DNA from: Siphlonurus alternatus
Taxonomy: Eukaryota; Arthropoda; Insecta; Ephemeroptera; Siphlonuridae
Direction of reading: 5' to 3'
Length of the DNA: 64,000 bases
NCBI GenBank assembly: GCA_949825025.1
Contig: OX463785.1
Location: 9,735,971-9,799,970, forward strand
Part shown: positions 38,477-48,873 of the stretch, piece after piece
How positions within the stretch are numbered: the first letter of the stretch is position 1
How the letters are laid out: every line of letters begins with the position of its first letter
The notes under the pieces: model-generated
What the model was told of the DNA's origin: nothing
The model's input: the letters and a program-made list of their open reading frames with translations, nothing else
Database searches by the model: none
Program-made: the position numbers and the translations under genes

Positions 38477-39067
38477 CCTGTAAAATTAAAAAACAACAAC
38501 AATATTTTGTAGTTATATTTGTTTTTGATTAAAAAGATTGTGAAGTTATCATTTTCATTGTTTTAGACTTCCAAACAGTAAATTGATACTAACAAAATGT
38601 AAAATGGTATGAATAAATTCTAAGTTTTAAAAAGAAAAAATCAACAATTAAGCCGATAACTGATAACTCAAAGGTATACGGCTTATCTCGAATTCTGTTG
38701 AGTAGTGTCATTGCATAATATTTTATCTTTGGTTATATAGAGTGGAGAGAATTCTATAGAATTCGTACTCAACTTATCATTGTTGCTTGCTTGTAGATTA
38801 ATATCTTGCCAAAAGATTAAATATGTACTGTCTGGTGGCCGGTAAAGATTAAAGTGGTTCAAACTGCTTTGTAATCATCATTGCCTCTATATAAGTGTAT
38901 CATGCAATTACATGGTATTGGTACTAATTTTACAAAATTGCTTTTTGTAAAATCAGTAAAATATTCTTCTCAGTTTATTCACCCAAAAAATTTAATTACT
39001 CAACATTGCAGTCTTTCAAGTGAGAATTTCTGACTGAAATTTTTCAGAAGTGAATGTAAAATTAGTC

Positions 39068-39183
39068 ATCACGATCACCTCGGAAAATTTCCCTTTGTGG
39101 CCTTGTTAATTCTCATACCTCGTAAGAATAACACACAGTAGATGGTGATGCAAGTGGGAAATTTTCCAAGGCGATGAGTGTAC
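39068..39183. mobile_element. 110-bp palindromic MITE family 5, copy 5
   Basis: CACCTCGGAAAATTTCCC and CCTTGTTAATTCTCATACC at the left; GTGGGAAATTTTCCAAGGCGATGA at the right. Same family as the copy at 18383. Confidence 0.65.
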
Positions 39184-39325
39184 ATTACATTACCTAGTTC
39201 CGCTTTTATTTGGCTCGCGATCGGGAGTAAAAAACAAATATACGATAGCAACTGTGAGTCATATCTGATTATTTGCAACTCACGATTGAAAGACTGCAAT
39301 GTGCACAGCTTAACATTTATCCTTG

Positions 39326-39695
39326 TAATAAATGGTAATTGAATCTTACCGGACTGTTTCCACTCGTCGATTTTGTTGTAGTACGTCGAGAAACTTGAGC
39401 ACTGAATTATAATGTTAATGTTTTTATTATTATCACTACACTTCAGGTGCACCTGTTTTCTTTATTAGCTTAATTCGGGAATCATCTGTTCCCTTCCTCG
39501 GATAAATCGAGACTCGATTTATCCGAGGAAGGGAACAGATGATTCCCGAAAGCTAATAAAGAAAACAGGTGCACCTGAAGTGTAGTGATAATAATAAAAA
39601 CATTAACATTATAATTCAGTGCTCAAGTTTCTCGACGTACTACAACAAAATCGACGAGTGGAAACAGTCCGGTAAGATTCAATTACCATTTATTA
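39326..39695. repeat. nearly perfect long palindrome, 1-base centre
   Basis: The sequence from 39326 to 39511 is the reverse complement of 39513-39695, apart from a 3-base difference next to CGGGAATC; the single base 39512 is the axis. Both arms contain the same open frame (SSFSTYYNKIDEWKQSG) followed by a GGTAAGATTC splice-donor-like sequence. It may be a very young foldback element or an assembly or library inversion artefact. Confidence 0.85.
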
Positions 39696-40627
39696 TAATG
39701 AACCCTCGTCAGAAAACCTTCTTTAATTTATCCTTGTATAATATTTTCTATATGACAGTAGGTAAACATGCATAATTTTTTTCGGTAAATTTACACGTCA
39801 ATACGATGACTCTGAATCCTACAAGGTAAATTATTATATATAATTTTCTCACTATTTTTGAGAGCATTAATATAAGAAACTTGTTAAGTCATCGTTTTGT
39901 ATAACATGATTTTAAATAAGAAAATTTGGAAAGCATTTTTTTTTTTTTTTTTTAAACTTAATACATAGTTAACAATATTTTTTCATTCCCTCTTATTTTT
40001 GTATAGCTTACCTATTTAATTAGCACCTGGACCTGGTGAGCGATGTCTACCACACGAAGGCACAAAGTGGACCAGAGCGTGTATCCATGACATCTTATAT
40101 ACAAATATTGCATCTTATCTGTCTTAACTAATCGTAGTATAAAGGTCCCTGGAATCTTTATTAAGCTCTGATTAGAGTATGTCAGAGGTACAATAAATAT
40201 TATTTTTTTTATGCATTGGAAAATATGACACATGCATCATCGTATGATGATCTTATGTGAATGGAGTATATCAGCTGTAAGTATACCCATAGAATGATTG
40301 ACATCTCTAATATTGAATATAAATTTGATAAGAAGTTATGTTATGACGTTATATAATTATATTGTCTTGGAAAGTTGGAAATTCACAGATATAAGCCTAG
40401 CTCGTCACCACTTATTTAAACAGCATTTGTATACACAGCGCGTCAGCGTCTATATCTATAATATTATGAAATATACTGCATGCATAAATATAATTTAATT
40501 ATATATATATTATTATATATAATATATATATACATACATATATGTCACATATAATATAATATATGTATCGATCATGCATATAGAGACCTAGCTGTCCTAG
40601 CTGCGTGTCTTAGAAGTTTGACACAAC

Positions 40628-41030
40628 TTTTTTTTTTTTTTTTTTACAAGGATACACCCCTAAGAGCTTACAGCTCGCGGTGGGGTACTGGGTAGGGATA
40701 AGGTAGTGGCCACGGATAGTGGCCACGGCCTGCATGCTTACGCGTCCCAGCATTCGCTGAGGTGAGACTGAGGGAACCGTGGAAAACCTCAGTCAGGATA
40801 CGGACACCTCTACTTTTTCTCAATGGACCAAAGCAATGTCCAAAGCCTGGGGAACCACACACAAGTGCATCACTGCACTGGGTGGAAAGCAAGACGAATT
40901 TACCCCAGGGAGGGAGCAGCGTATTTTTTACTTGAAACGGTCACCCATCCAAGTACTAACCACGCTCGACGTAGCCTGACTTCGGTGATCTAACGAGGAC
41001 CGGTCAAAATGCACTGCGCCACGCTTTTAG
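40628..41030 (-). mobile_element. 5S rRNA-derived SINE, copy C (alternative tail)
   Basis: Minus-strand head at about 41015-40945: GATCACCGAAGTCAGGC and GTGGTTAGTACTTGGATGGG, the best 5S match of the three copies. The tail is different: CGAGCTGTAAGCTCTTAGGG followed by GTGTATCCTTGT and an A-run. The same tail is found as a fragment at 37730-37770. Confidence 0.85.
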
Positions 41031-41582
41031 CATTAATTATTAATGACAACGTCATAAAAGTCACCGCACATGCATTAAGATATATAATTATAATTTTTAA
41101 CATCAAGTTAGAGCAGATATACGTACGCGCGGCCACATATATTTGACAAAAAAAAAGTCAAGATTAATTTCCCTCTCGGTGTGACTCGCTCGTGACTGAA
41201 GCTCAATCTGCTCTGATAAATATTGGTAAAATTTCTGACCATAAGCATAAGACACAAATCACACAGACATCAAAGACACGGAGACGGAGCTCTCTGATGT
41301 AGAATCCCTATTATATAGCTGCAATGATGCAATGATGTTAATTACCATACCATGCATGATGGTGCGTGGATTATATGCATTGTATTTTCCTAAGATTCCC
41401 GCAGAAACTTTAAAATTGCGCTCATTCGAGCTCACTTTTTTTACTGATACTTTTGATTGGCCGTTCAGGAATAGTGAAGCTTTGGATTGGTTAAGAAAAT
41501 ATGACGTAGCCGGTCAGCTGGAATCTAAAAAAATGTCAACAACTTTACTAGTGAACACGTCAGTTTTCTTCTTCCTCGTATA

Positions 41583-43639
41583 ATGATGAACAAAAACGTG
41601 CTAAGTCTGATTATTATTTGCTTTTTTATTAATTTAAGTTTCTGTAAGAAGTTTAAAGAAGATGATAAACCTAAATGGGCCAAGAAAGACATCAGAGACT
41701 ATAATGATGCAGATTTGGAAAGACTGCTAGATCAGTGGGAGGTAAGGTTATTTTTATATTGTTTGCATGGAATCCAAAACTAAATCATGATTTTATTAAT
41801 TACAGGAAGATGAGGAGCCATTGGAAGATGATGAACTACCTGAACACTTAAGACCTCAGCCTAAAATTGATTTTAGCAAGGTATGCATACGCACTAATTA
41901 ATGTAAAAATCTTGCAATGCATGCACCTAACTTTATGGAATAATTATTATTAAATTGACGATTGCTTGTAATGAATATGCGTATGCATACTATGATATGT
42001 ATCATACATTTACAGTCTTTTGTAGAAAGAGGCGGAGTAAAAGTAAAGATTGGTTTATACTGCGGCAGCTGTGGTTACGGTACAGGCTACGGTGTCTGTT
42101 AATGTTACTGAAACAATTATATTTTTGAATGCAAATATTAATGATTGACTGACAAAGAGCTTTCACCTATTTAAAATTCAGTACAGCACGCAGTAGAAAA
42201 ATCAATCTTGCCTCATGTGCTTCAGCGTTTTGCGGCGTGAACTCTGCTTGTGCATGTACAATTGTACATGTACAGTAGCAATTTTTGATTATGTCTGACA
42301 TGTATATGAAAGCAAAGCACCTTCATGGAAATTCCATGTAAATATGCTGTTTTGTACTTTCAGCTGGACATGTCGAACCCAGAGAGTGTGTTGAAGTTAT
42401 CAAAGAAAGGCAAGACGTTGATGACGTTTGTCAACGTTGACCCAAGCTTCTCTCGTGCCAAGACGGAGGAAATCACTAAACTGTGGCAAACAAGTCTATG
42501 GAATAGCCACATCCAAGCAGAGAGGTGAGAGGTTGTTAATTTGTTGAAGATCGTCAATAATGCTGACGTAAGTGCAAGTGAAGTTCTGTAATGAGAGGGG
42601 AAAATTGACAAACTTGTAATCTCCACTATTTTGTCCCTCATCTAGAATATTGAGCTATTTGCCTACCACAATTTTGTGTGATAATGAGCTACAGTATCTT
42701 CTATAACAGCTAGGTGAGCTGTAAATCATTAAAGCATAAAACTCATTGTTGCACTTGACCGATATAGCGGATAGCTCATTATTGTACACGAGATCATGAT
42801 AGGCAGATAGCTGATTATTCCAGACAAGGATGATATGTAACTTCAGTGGACATCTTAGGACAGCTCAAACATTGCCTCCGCCCTATTTTACTGAAACTGC
42901 AGCTCTCCAAAAGAGAAAGAGATGTAGTTTTACAATAATGAAGAAGTAAGTAGAGCATTCACTCTCCCTCTTCCCCACAAAAAAGTTAAATTTTACTGAC
43001 TTAAGGACATCTTAATTGCAGGTGCAGAGAAGTAGTAAAAAGAGCATTCACTCTAGCACTTTCTGCCATAAAAAGTAAAGTTAAATTTTACTGACTTAAG
43101 GACATCTTAGTTGCAGGTGCAGACAAGTTTGTTAATATAAGTCTATCAGCTTTCCCCTTAAGAGTTATGACCCAAAGAGGCTTGTTTACATATCTGATCA
43201 ACAACTCATAATCCATCTTTAAGAATTTACTTGACCTCTTTTTACCTCCTAACTCGTTAATGCCTTGTTGCAGGTACCTGATTGACGACACACGAGCCAT
43301 CTTCATGTTCAAAGACGGAGCTCAGGCGTGGGATGCCAAGGACTTCCTAGTACAACAAGAGGGACTGCAAGAGGTCACCATAGAGAACAAGAACTACCCA
43401 GGAGTGCATGCACAGCCAATTGAGTCACCGGTAAGAACTTGATAAATGATAGTGGAAAAATGGAGTTGTAAGAGAGTAGCTTTTAAGGGTAAGATAACAT
43501 GAATCAGCTGATTTTGTAGTCCCATTTGATTAACCTTAGCAAACCTCATAGTAATTCTGATTTTTTTTTTTAGAGACAATCCTTGGCACCAAGAAGTTGA
43601 AGAAAAAATTTCAAAACAATTGGACAAGACGATTTTTTT

Positions 43640-43672
<33 letters not shown>

Positions 43673-46335
43673 TTTAGCTCTCCATAGGAAAGCCCTATAC
43701 TGGAAACTTAAAAATTTAATTTAAAAAAATCGGCTTGTCCGTTTGTTTTGAATTTTTTCCTGCAACTTCTTGGTGCTAAGAACTGTCAAAAAAATTTAGA
43801 ATTATTATGAGGCTGCTAAGCAGGGGCGTGCGGTCCATAAAAGCAATGCAAGCAATGCTTGCCCTAAAATTTACCGAGAAAGAAGAAGAAAATAAATTTC
43901 GTGACAAGCATTTTTTTCTCTCTTAACTATTTTAAATTTGCCAGCATTTTGCCGCATTTAAATCGGAGATTTATTTTTTTGTCTTGCAATAGCAGCGCCT
44001 CTACTGGTATAAGCAATCACTTTGGTTGCTTGTAAATAAACCCACCCAACGTAAAGCTTCATAAGGAAATGTATGGGGCGGGGGTGGTAAATGCTGAAGC
44101 TTGTGGAATGTACAAGCACTGCTTGTACAATGGCGGCTCTGGGGAATCGGAACGCCCAACTGGTTAAATAGTGTATCAATAGATGGCGCATAAATGATAA
44201 AAATCAGGGACAAAATTTAAGGGTCCACGCGCGAGTGACTCATCAAAGTTTAGTTTTTAGTTTCCGGGAAACTAATAATAAGCAATACAGTGCGTGATTT
44301 TTGTGGCTCTTTATAAGTGTTTTTTCGTGCTTTTCTCCAATATTTTATTTAATTAATGGACTATAAAAACGCACTAATTTGCCATGCATAAAAAAATTCT
44401 TCATCTCAGTATTTTGTACAATTTAATTCTTATAATTTAATTGCTTTAGCGTGATGATTACGTTTTTATTTTTTTTGTTATAAAAATGGCAGAATTACTT
44501 CAAGAAGAAAATATTATTCCTAATCTTTTACAAAAAAAATTTTGGCGCTAGAAACACAACTGAAAAAACATAAATCGTTTGTGCAGGCCGCCCTATTCCC
44601 GAATGAAAAGGTACACCGTTAAGGTATTTAAATGCATATACAGCTAAAAAAAGATAATTATGCATAGCTGTATGCACCATGATCAATGATCATGATCGAA
44701 AGTGAATAAAAAAAATTAAAAATTTACGGCAATTAGCTAATTAAGGAAACAATTTTATTGAGAGCGTTTGTATATGATTATAATTTATGTACAGTATAAC
44801 AGATCTTAGTTTACCACTAAACAGCTCAGTAGACTAGACGGCGCCAGATATATGAGCCAATGAAAAGGCTAGAATGTCAGCTGGCCACCTTTTCATTGGC
44901 TGATATATCTGACGCCGTCTAGTCTACTGAACTGTTTAGTGGTAAACTAAGATCTGTTATACTGTATATCTCCTGTAATGAAAATTCGAGTGCCACGCCC
45001 CCTTTTTCAAAAAAATCACGCCTCCGGCGGGGTATTAGCCCCTCGGGGCCCCCTCCGCTGTGTCATTACTTCATTTGCTTGACTAGTCTAAAATGTCACC
45101 GCACGCCACTGCTGCTAAGGTTTACATGTTAATAAAATGGGACTACATAATCAGCTTTTTCGTGCTATCTTACCTTTAAGGGGTGTTTGACAGCCCACTC
45201 GAGAGACTACTGTATTAAAGACTTCCATGACTTTTGGCCAGAAAGTTAACCAAAAGCTTCAGAGGATGATGGTTTCTCAGGACAGTAATGCTGCCAGCGG
45301 CACGTGGCTACTTCCAAAATCATACCGGATGTTCCACTTCTTTGTGTCAGTAGCTCACCTCATATATGTATATCAGTCCCGTCAAAAAGTCATGATACTC
45401 AATTTTCTGTGCAAAAAAAACAGACATCTCTGATAATTTCTGAGCTGACACCAATGATTTTTTTTTTTAACGTTTTAATGTCTTGGAGGGAAAAGAAGCA
45501 AAAAGAAAATGTTTGAAATTTCTCCAATAATTTGTTACAGTGACTCTGCAGTCACTCTCTTCACAAGCCCCCATTGAGGTGTAGCAAACTCCTTGTCCAG
45601 TATCAATGATTATACGTATTATATATTGTAGATACTTTGAAGAGTAAGCTGCTATCAGTGATGTCCATGTTAAGTTTCTTGGATTACAATTTATTGGCCA
45701 GCTGCTCTCATTTAGGTATTGGTATAAAGGTTGCTGACTAGTTTGTTTGTTTTGTTAGCTGATCTATTTGACTATACAGCATAGACCTGGATATGTGATG
45801 CAGTTCACAACCCTCAAATGTAGCATGGCCCAGAGTGCCCTCAGACACTGTACTTTTTAAATGGAGTATCAACCTCAAAATTTTTTACTGCAGAAATTGA
45901 TAGAGGGTGCAACCCTGATTTTTTTCAGAGTTTTTAGAGTCCGTGAACTATTTTTAAAAAATTATTAAAAGTGCAGAGGAAGGGACACCTCTCGCCTCTC
46001 TCAATAAAAAAAGAGACCTAAAAGGGGCGTGGGTTCAAACTTGAACTTGGTATATTTTTTTTAGCATTACTTCCCAGGCTCTAAAAATCTGAAAAAAAAA
46101 TCAGAGTGGCATAACTTTGCACCCTCCATCCATTTTCGCAATAACAATTTTTGATGTTGATATGTACTCTATTAAACGATTTTTGAAGTCATCCTCTCCA
46201 CTTTTATTATCCTAGACTCTTATCTGTAGTCTAAATCTACAATAATCAAAACTAAATAACATTTTTCTCTTACAGGAGGGAGATGATGGTGCGAAAGTAA
46301 CCATCAACAGCAGGCCACCAGTAGAGGAACTGTAA
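41583..46335 (+). CDS. boca: MESD/Boca, ER chaperone for LDL-receptor-family proteins
   Basis: Helps beta-propeller/EGF modules of LRP-type receptors (LRP5/6, Arrow, vitellogenin and lipophorin receptors) to fold in the endoplasmic reticulum. Exons 41583-41741, 41806-41880, 42364-42524, 43274-43430 and 46276-46335 close in frame at 203 residues. Seen: signal peptide (about 1-21), then KKDIRDYNDADLERLLDQWE, the conserved MESD N-terminal signature; an acidic linker; LRPQPKIDFSKLD; and the core with KKGKTLMTFV, EEITKLWQTSLWN and RAIFMFKDGAQAWDAKDFL. The lysine-rich C-terminal tail of vertebrate MESD is missing, and the chain ends PPVEEL, which may act as a weak KDEL-type retrieval signal. Two start codons stand in tandem. 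The last intron (2.8 kb) is swollen by nested transposons. Drosophila calls the orthologue boca. Confidence 0.93.
42016..42102 (+). other. candidate alternative terminal exon with a CGSCGY (CxxC) motif
   Basis: Inside MESD intron 2, a TTTACAG acceptor at 42009-42015 is followed by 28 open codons in the same phase as exon 2, then TAA. The translation contains VKVKIGLYCGSCGYGTGYG. YCGxCGY resembles the redox motif of selenoprotein W-like proteins (CxxC in non-selenoprotein members), but it is too short for assignment. Use of this exon would give a truncated MESD lacking its chaperone core. It may also be a chance frame or relic. Confidence 0.3.
42945..43130. repeat. tandem duplication in MESD intron 3
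   Basis: AGAGCATTCACTCT, then AAATTTTACTGACTTAAGGA and CATCTTAATTGCAGGTGCAGA, occurs twice with a period of about 90 bp. Each unit ends with a TTGCAGGTG acceptor-like sequence, but neither gives an open continuation that fits MESD. Confidence 0.7.
43821..45111. mobile_element. hAT-superfamily non-autonomous element with perfect 8-bp target duplication
   Basis: 1291 bp. Terminal inverted repeats CAGGGGCGTGCGGT and ACCGCACGCCACTG (one mismatch). Identical 8-bp flanks, CTGCTAAG at 43813-43820 and 45112-45119, restore the host MITE sequence when one copy is removed. Short open frames inside (for example around 44487) carry no recognisable complete transposase. It contains an internal palindrome at 44791-44967. 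Confidence 0.9.
44791..44967. mobile_element. palindromic insert inside the hAT element
   Basis: ACAGTATAACAGATCTTAG followed by TTTACCACTAAACAG and AGTAGACTAGACGGCG, mirrored at the right down to CTAAGATCTGTTATACTGT, with ATGAAAAGG-type sequence in the centre. It is the third level of nesting in the MESD intron. Confidence 0.75.
45862..46171. mobile_element. diverged member of palindromic MITE family 2 with a different core
   Basis: The outer arms ATGGAGTATCAACCTCAA, GATAGAGGGTGCAA and AACTATTTTTAAAAAATTATT match family 2. The core is GGAAGGGACACCTCTCGCC and GACCTAAAAGGGGCGTGGG instead of the TGACGTCA core. Confidence 0.7.
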
Positions 46336-47695
46336 ACAACTAATGCTCATTTTTGTTATAATTTTTATGTTACAACAGATTTGTAAAGGTAACGTAAAGT
46401 AAATGTTTCTTATTTTTTTATACAGTACTGAAATAATAAGTACAAAAATTAAATAATATACTTTCATCAACTTCTTTGCTTTTATTTAAAAGAACAATTA
46501 AATTAAGTTTTAGAAAAAAATCAATATTTAAGTTTAAAAAAAGTGCATTTATTATGCTATAAATTTGTAATTTGTTGGAAGATTTGTCTTTTACTATTTT
46601 CTAGATTTACAGTCTATCAAGCAAGAGTTTACGCCTGGCATTGTTAAATGATTCACTGGTAATATGAATGCTTTTAATTTAAAAACAGAAGCTCAACGTA
46701 AACTTGCCAACCTTCTGCACCAGTTAAACACCATTATGTACGTCACTTTCTAATTGGAAAAAGTTCTTCCAGAAGTAAACTCTTGCTTGAAAAACTAAAC
46801 TATGTGTTTTTTTTTTGGAAAAAAAAAATAGAAATAAGAGGAAATGGGGGCTTACAAAGTAAGCTGACAAATTAAAAACTGATGCCTGCTGACGGTTAAA
46901 TTTATTTTCATTTAAGGGTAAGGTAACGCCACCAATGTTAAAAAAAATCCCTCTCACAAAAATTCTGAAAAAAATTTAAAATGTTCTCCTCTACACCCCC
47001 TATCAGTAGCTAAAATATCAGGTATACAAATACGATCTAGTTTTTGAGTTATGAATTTTTAAAGTTGACCAATTTAACATGGGAGTTTCATTTCTCCATG
47101 TTAAAGTAGTCAACTTTAAAAATTTATAACTCAAAAACTAGATCGTATTTGTATACCTGATATTTTAGGTACTGATAGGGGGTATAGAGGAGAACATTTT
47201 AAATTTTTTTCAGAATTTTTGTGAGAGGGATTTTTTTTAACATTGGTGGCGTTACCTTACCCTTAACTTACATACAAAATTTGACCAGGAAATAATAATA
47301 ATAATAAATTTGAAGTTAATAGAAATTTTAGTTCATAAAATAGAAAAACCTAATATATGTCGGGAACAAATAAATCTGAGGAGCAAGCAATAAGTAATAT
47401 TATATGTAGATAACTTAGATAATGTTTATAATGTGTCCTTAAATTATTTCTGCTTTGTCAAGGCAGCATTACATAATTATGCATACTTATAAGGTGCTTG
47501 CATTAATTACTACAATGCCTACATATGCATGTTTTAAGCTTTCATTAACATGATTCATAAGGGTTAGACTTTGGATGGGTTAGTGCTGTATTATATAGTC
47601 CAGGTTTAGAAAAACCATCACTCTCCATCCAACTCCACATATTGTACAAATTATCACTGACAACATAGTTCACTTTTTCTTTCACAAAAAAATAG
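46336..47695. other. intergenic region between MESD and MZT1 (tail-to-tail)
   Basis: Holds the 3' ends of both genes and a full palindromic MITE (46913-47265). No additional coding sequence is supported. Confidence 0.6.
46913..47265. mobile_element. palindromic MITE family 6, copy 2 (full length)
   Basis: TTAAGGGTAAGGTAACGCCA, then CCAATGTTAAAAAAAATCCC, and the exact reverse complement at the right, with a complete internal mirror (GTATACAAATACGATCTAGT paired with ACTAGATCGTATTTGTATAC). The ends are flanked by TTAA. Confidence 0.85.
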
Positions 47696-47977
47696 TTAGG
47701 TGTTGGACTGATTATTCTCTTGGTTATCAAGTCTCTCTGATTCCCGACTCATTTCCGCAATGAGTCGAGCCAACACATCGGGGTTAGCGCCTTCCTCGAT
47801 GAGACGAATACATGTGGCTAGCATTTCTGGGTCAAGGCCTGTACGAAGCAGATCAGATATGTCTCTGATGATCCCGAATGTTTCACGTATCTCTGAGACT
47901 TTTTTCTTATTATCGCCTTGATTTTTCTTCTCATCACAACCTCCATCCCCTGATCCAGCTGGTCCCAAAGAAGCCAT
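47696..47977 (-). CDS. MZT1: mitotic-spindle organizing protein 1 (MOZART1)
   Basis: Small subunit that binds gamma-tubulin complex proteins and helps recruit gamma-tubulin rings to centrosomes and spindles. Single coding exon, 93 residues, close to the usual 70-90. Seen: the helical core ETFGIIRDISDLLRTGLD, then PEMLATCIRLIEEGANPDVL and ARLIAEMSRE, which fits the MOZART1 domain almost without gaps. The N-terminal 28 residues are Gly/Lys-rich and the C-terminal tail is Asn/Gln-rich; both are low-complexity and usual for the family. The ATG at 47977 was chosen because the longer open frame begins at a TTG. An acceptor-like TTTCAG lies 10 bases upstream, so a 5' non-coding exon is possible. The gene is divergent from the V-ATPase F gene. 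Confidence 0.93.
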   Translation of the reverse strand: MASLGPAGSGDGGCDEKKNQGDNKKKVSEIRETFGIIRDISDLLRTGLDPEMLATCIRLIEEGANPDVLARLIAEMSRESERLDNQENNQSNT

Positions 47978-48873
47978 ACCCAAAATCTGAAATCATGAAT
48001 TACAATGAAATAAAAGCTTTTAGAATTTATTCTTTCATTTCATAAGATGCATTACATGCTTATGTAGTAAGTTAATTGTTGTATTTACCAAATTTATAGA
48101 GAAAATACGTTGAAAACTCAATTTATGTTACAGAAATGCACTTTTGGCGGACTTTTTGACGTTTACGCTTTTTTACAGTGCTTTGGGTGTAGTCCGTATT
48201 ATGTTCCGAACGTTCAGAACATATGAGTGATTACGGACCGACTCTGAACAAAAACATTGACTTCAGAACATCAGATAACGGACCACTTTAAGAACATCTT
48301 TTTCGCGGTAATACGCATCAGTTTAAAAAAAAATACGAAAAAGAGAGAACTGTTCACTGGCTTCAGAAATTTTAACATAAAACTCACGTAACAGTTATTG
48401 TTCACCAATTAAGCAAAGACTTACCTCAAATCAAACAGTTTATCACGTAGGTTGCACAGGTTTGTTACGTACTTTTCAAATTTCCCCCAAAAAATTGTGA
48501 TCAGCTGACTCTAGTTCCGATGGTTCGGAGGAAAAGTTCGCAACACTCGGAACCTCTTTTTTGAAGTCAGCTGACTCACTTCGGGTAACCTCGGAAATGG
48601 TTCTGAACATTCAGAACATAATTACGGGACGCCAAATCGAAGGTTCCGAACGTTCAGAACATAATACGGACTACACCCTTTGTTTTTTGTTTTTTAGTAC
48701 TTTAAAACTTTATCAAAAATAACAAAAAGCAGTTTATACATTGCGCAGAACTAGAAATTGCAGTGAAAAAGTTTTACTGCGCAAAATAAATAAGCTCTGA
48801 TTTTTATAATCTTTAAATTTATTAGTTGTTGATCACATGATTTCATCAGCTGACAAAAGGACAAAACTACGAA
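47978..48873. other. divergent upstream region of MZT1 and V-ATPase F
   Basis: About 0.9 kb shared by two housekeeping genes on opposite strands, mostly filled by an inverted-repeat element (48185-48678). The bidirectional promoter sequence was not identified. Confidence 0.55.
48185..48678. mobile_element. 494-bp inverted-repeat element with repeated GTTCCGAACGTTCAGAAC
   Basis: GGGTGTAGTCCGTATTATGT at the left is matched by ATAATACGGACTACACCC at the right. Each end carries TTCCGAACGTTCAGAACAT, and a third related unit (GGTTCTGAACATTCAGAACA) lies near 48600. It inserted between the two divergent genes. No coding potential. Confidence 0.8.

Larger units (their letters stand above)
38477..41582. 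other. intergenic region between APN-2 and MESD (divergent)
   Basis: Contains the upstream region of APN-2, a 110-bp MITE, a nearly perfect long palindrome, a poly-T-tailed 5S SINE and AT-dinucleotide-rich DNA. Small open frames here, including one at 41332-41583, have no recognisable product and are treated as upstream sequence of MESD. Confidence 0.55.
43483..45180. mobile_element. palindromic MITE family 7 (TTAA-flanked), interrupted by a hAT element
   Basis: The left arm is TTAAGGGTAAGATAACATGA and TGTAGTCCCATTTGATTAAC; the right arm ends TTCGTGCTATCTTACCTTTAA. The right arm is split at CTGCTAAG by the element at 43821-45111. An uninterrupted copy lies at 53436-53820. The terminal TTAAGGGTAAG resembles that of family 6, suggesting the same mobilising transposase, possibly of piggyBac type because of the TTAA flank. 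Confidence 0.8.

Noticed and set aside
39569..39775. Small ORF (68 codons) starting MHLKCSD
   Set aside because: It is duplicated exactly by the palindrome arms and has no recognisable product; treated as repeat sequence.
41332..41583. 83-codon ORF directly upstream of MESD
   Set aside because: No family similarity and it ends where the MESD start codon begins; probably chance openness in the promoter or 5' UTR.
43958..45516. Several ORFs of 60-80 codons inside and beside the hAT element
   Set aside because: None shows a transposase signature such as a BED finger or hAT dimerisation region that I can support; the element is treated as non-autonomous.
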